Shown here: piece by piece, positions 61,945 to 64,000 of the stretch
Position numbering within the stretch: the first letter of the stretch is position 1
Layout: each line of letters starts with the position of its first letter
Source of the DNA: Streptomyces malachitofuscus
GTDB lineage: Bacteria > Actinomycetota > Actinomycetes > Streptomycetales > Streptomycetaceae
Assembly: GCF_014650055.1 (NCBI RefSeq)
Contig: NZ_BMUF01000009.1
Coordinates: 151,063-215,062, forward strand
Direction of reading: 5' to 3'
Length of the DNA stretch: 64,000 bases
Position numbers and translations under genes: made by a program
The notes under the pieces: model-generated
The model's database searches: none
What the model saw: only the letters and a program-made list of their open reading frames with translations
Told to the model about the DNA's origin: nothing

Positions 61945-62492
61945 AGGCGACCGAAGTCCCGGAGATCACCGGGGCGTACCTGTTCGAGCCGACGCCGTAC
62001 GCCGACGAGCGCGGCTTCTTCTGCCGCACCTTCGACGCCGACGTGGTCCGCTCGGTGGGCCTCGACCCGGACGCCTTCGTCCAGGACAGCCTGTCCCGCT
62101 CGGTCCGGGGCGTGCTGCGCGGCCTGCACCTGCGCTCCGGCGCCGGCGAGGCCAAGCTCGTGCGCTGCTCGTACGGGAGGATCTTCGACGTCGTCGTGGA
62201 CCTGCGGCCCGACTCGCCGACGTATCTGGGCCGGGCCTTCTTCCAGCTGTCCGGCGAGACGCAGACGACCTTGTACATCCCGGCGGGGTGCGCGCACGGC
62301 TTCCAGGCACTGACCGACACCGCCGACACCTCGTACCGGATCGACCGGCCGCACGACCCGGCCGAGGACGTGACGATCGCCTTCGACGACCCTGAACTCG
62401 CCATCCCCTGGCCGCTGCCGGTCACCTCGATGTCCCGGCGGGACCGGGAGGCGCCGGGCCTGGCCGAGGTCCTGAAGCACAAGGAGAGCTGA
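61941..62492 (+). CDS. dTDP-4-dehydrorhamnose 3,5-epimerase-like enzyme
   Basis: A 183-residue cupin of the RmlC family. It has RGLHLRSG with the conserved His, VVDLRPDSPT and AGCAHGFQAL. Length matches RmlC. It epimerises a 4-keto-6-deoxy nucleotide sugar, most likely within the deoxysugar route shared with the cytidylyltransferase and C-methyltransferase. ATG 61941 overlaps the pyruvyltransferase stop. Confidence 0.9.
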   Translation: MKATEVPEITGAYLFEPTPYADERGFFCRTFDADVVRSVGLDPDAFVQDSLSRSVRGVLRGLHLRSGAGEAKLVRCSYGRIFDVVVDLRPDSPTYLGRAFFQLSGETQTTLYIPAGCAHGFQALTDTADTSYRIDRPHDPAEDVTIAFDDPELAIPWPLPVTSMSRRDREAPGLAEVLKHKES

Positions 62493-62499
62493 GCCCGCC

Positions 62500-63825
62500 G
62501 TGGACACCGAAGACTTCGCACTCCCCCGCTCCCGGGCGGCCAACGAGCGGCTGCACGCCCTGGTCCCCGGCGGCGCGCACACCTACGCCAAGGGCGACGA
62601 CCAGTACCCCGAGGACCTGGCCCCGGTCATCAGCCACGGCCGCGGCGCCCACGTGTGGGACATCGACGGCAACCGCTACGTCGAGTACGGCTCCGGCCTG
62701 CGGTCGGTCAGCCTCGGCCACGCCCACCCCCGTGTGCTGGAGGCGGTACGGCGGGAGCTGGGCCGCGGCGGCAACTTCGTCCGGCCGTCCGTCGTGGAGG
62801 TCGAGGCCGCGGAACGCTTCCTGGCCACGGTGCCGACCGCCGACATGGTGAAGTTCGCGAAGAACGGCTCCGACGCCACCACCGCCGCGGTGCGCCTCGC
62901 CCGCGCCGCCACCGGACGCCCGCGGGTGGCCGTCTGCGCCGACCATCCGTTCTTCTCCGTCGACGACTGGTTCATCGGCACCACGCCGATGAGTGCGGGC
63001 ATTCCGCCGGCGACCACCGAGCTGACCGTGCCGTTCCCCTACGGCGACCTGCCCGCCACCGAGGAACTGCTCACCCGGTACGAGGGCGAGGTCGCCTGCC
63101 TGATCCTCGAACCCGCCACCCACGGCGAGCCGCCGCCCGGGTACCTCGCCGGTCTGCGCGAACTGGCCGACCGGCACGGCTGCGTCCTGGTCTTCGACGA
63201 GATGATCACCGGCTTCCGCTGGTCCGAGGCCGGCGCCCAGGGCCTGTACGGCGTCGTCCCCGACCTGTCCACCTTCGGCAAGGCGCTGGGCAACGGCTTC
63301 GCCGTCTCCGCGCTGGCCGGACGCCGCGAGCTGATGGAGCTCGGCGGGCTGCGCCACTCCGGCGACCGGGTGTTCCTGCTGTCCACCACGCACGGCGCCG
63401 AAACACACGCGCTGGCCGCCGCGATGGCCGTGCAGACCACCTACACCGAGGAGGGCGTCACCGCGCGGCTGCACACTCTCGGGGAGCGGCTGGCCGCCGG
63501 TGTCCGCGAGGCCGCGGCGGCCATGGGTGTCGGCGACCACGTCGTCGTCCGGGGCCGGGCCAGCAACCTGGTCTTCGCCACCCTCGACGAGCGGGGGCGG
63601 CCGTCGCAGGAGTACCGCACGCTGTTCCTGCGCCGGCTCCTCGCGGGCGGGGTGCTGGCCCCGTCGTTCGTGGTGAGCAGCGCGCTCGACGAGGCCGACA
63701 TCGCTCACACCGTCGACGTGGTGGCGCAGGCGTGCGCGGTGTACCGCAAGGCCCTGGACGCGGGCGACCCGGCCCCCTGGCTGGGCGGGCGCCCCGTGCG
63801 GCCGGTGTTCCGCCGTCGGGCATGA
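62500..63825 (+). CDS. Class III aminotransferase, glutamate-1-semialdehyde aminomutase-like
   Basis: A 441-residue PLP enzyme with LVPGGAHTYAKGDDQ, KFAKNGSDAT, the cofactor loop VFDEMITGFRW and PLP Lys261 in STFGKALGNG. Although HemL-like, its place in a sugar operon points to amination or aminomutation of a sugar-related intermediate, not haem synthesis. GTG 62500. Its last 28 codons, ending WLGGRPVRPVFRRRA, are repeated just downstream. Confidence 0.85.
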   Translation: MDTEDFALPRSRAANERLHALVPGGAHTYAKGDDQYPEDLAPVISHGRGAHVWDIDGNRYVEYGSGLRSVSLGHAHPRVLEAVRRELGRGGNFVRPSVVEVEAAERFLATVPTADMVKFAKNGSDATTAAVRLARAATGRPRVAVCADHPFFSVDDWFIGTTPMSAGIPPATTELTVPFPYGDLPATEELLTRYEGEVACLILEPATHGEPPPGYLAGLRELADRHGCVLVFDEMITGFRWSEAGAQGLYGVVPDLSTFGKALGNGFAVSALAGRRELMELGGLRHSGDRVFLLSTTHGAETHALAAAMAVQTTYTEEGVTARLHTLGERLAAGVREAAAAMGVGDHVVVRGRASNLVFATLDERGRPSQEYRTLFLRRLLAGGVLAPSFVVSSALDEADIAHTVDVVAQACAVYRKALDAGDPAPWLGGRPVRPVFRRRA

Positions 63826-64000
63826 CACAACGTCAGCAACGGCACCGACGCCGGCCATCCGGTCGACCAGCCACGCGGTCGCCGGTGCACCGCAAGGCCC
63901 TGGCCGCGGACGACCCGGCCCCGTGGCTGGGCGGGCCCCCCGTGCGGCCGGTGTTCCGCCGTCGGGCATGACACAACGTCAGCAACGGCACCGACGCCGG
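63743..64000 (+). repeat. Tandem duplication of the aminotransferase gene's 3' end
   Basis: The segment from 63743 (ACCGCAAGGCC..) through the stop codon to 63854 recurs from 63889 to the window edge, offset 146 bp. The second copy encodes HRKALAADDPAPWLGGPPV with a few substitutions, ends in the same RRRA-stop, and keeps the downstream CACAACGTCAGCAACGG. It has no start codon. The array may continue past the window. Confidence 0.9.

Noticed and set aside
62500..63825. Haem biosynthesis hemL.
   Set aside because: No other tetrapyrrole genes are present and the operon is dedicated to polysaccharide synthesis.

Overview
The window is very GC-rich, uses GTG and TTG starts freely, and packs genes into operons with 4-nt start/stop overlaps. 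Together with a dasABC/dasR chitobiose-uptake locus carrying DasR (dre-type) sites, this points to a Streptomyces chromosome. I recognised no rRNA, tRNA, CRISPR array or insertion sequence.

Layout. (1) 1-6410: dasA-dasB-dasC and a truncated GH3 gene (dasD-like) on the minus strand, divergent from dasR, which is followed by a second GH3 gene; dre-like operators lie in both intergenic gaps. (2) 6533-11785: a four-gene coupled operon of unknown product (PhyH-type dioxygenase, glycosyltransferase-like protein, PLP decarboxylase fused to a GNAT domain, MFS exporter). (3) 12189-16406: two glycosyltransferases, a short StrR-type regulator lacking its ParB domain, and a PseB-type sugar dehydratase; a near-perfect dre site precedes the first glycosyltransferase. 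(4) 16757-25044: an apparently undescribed azole-forming RiPP (TOMM) cluster. It has a 56-residue precursor with a six-cysteine core ending in Cys, a YcaO cyclodehydratase, a SagB/McbC dehydrogenase, two ThiF-like/zinc proteins, a small protein of unknown role, an EpiD-like cysteine-decarboxylase flavoprotein and an FAD oxidoreductase. Inside it is an in-frame array of 153-bp repeats copied from the start of the ThiF-like gene. (5) 25079-35551: a wrecked sodF pseudogene, an MFS transporter, a two-component system, a repeat-rich spacer, an ABC/FtsX exporter, a TetR/oxidoreductase divergent pair and a secreted protein next to gene debris. (6) 35880 to the end: a large polysaccharide operon on the plus strand, with initiating transferase, AlgD-like GDP-mannose dehydrogenase, two Wzz-like proteins, glutamine amidotransferase, dehydrogenase fusion, heparinase-like protein, beta-helix lipoprotein, O-antigen ligase, glycosyltransferases, CDP-sugar and deoxysugar enzymes, flippase and pyruvyltransferase. 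It ends in an aminotransferase gene whose 3' end is tandemly duplicated at the window edge.

Working together: region 1 imports chitin fragments and senses amino sugars; DasR may reach into the sugar genes of region 3 and possibly the polysaccharide operon. Region 4 should turn cysteines of one small peptide into thiazoles and decarboxylate its C-terminal cysteine. Region 6 should build, flip, polymerise and trim an acidic, possibly amidated and pyruvylated, cell-surface polymer.
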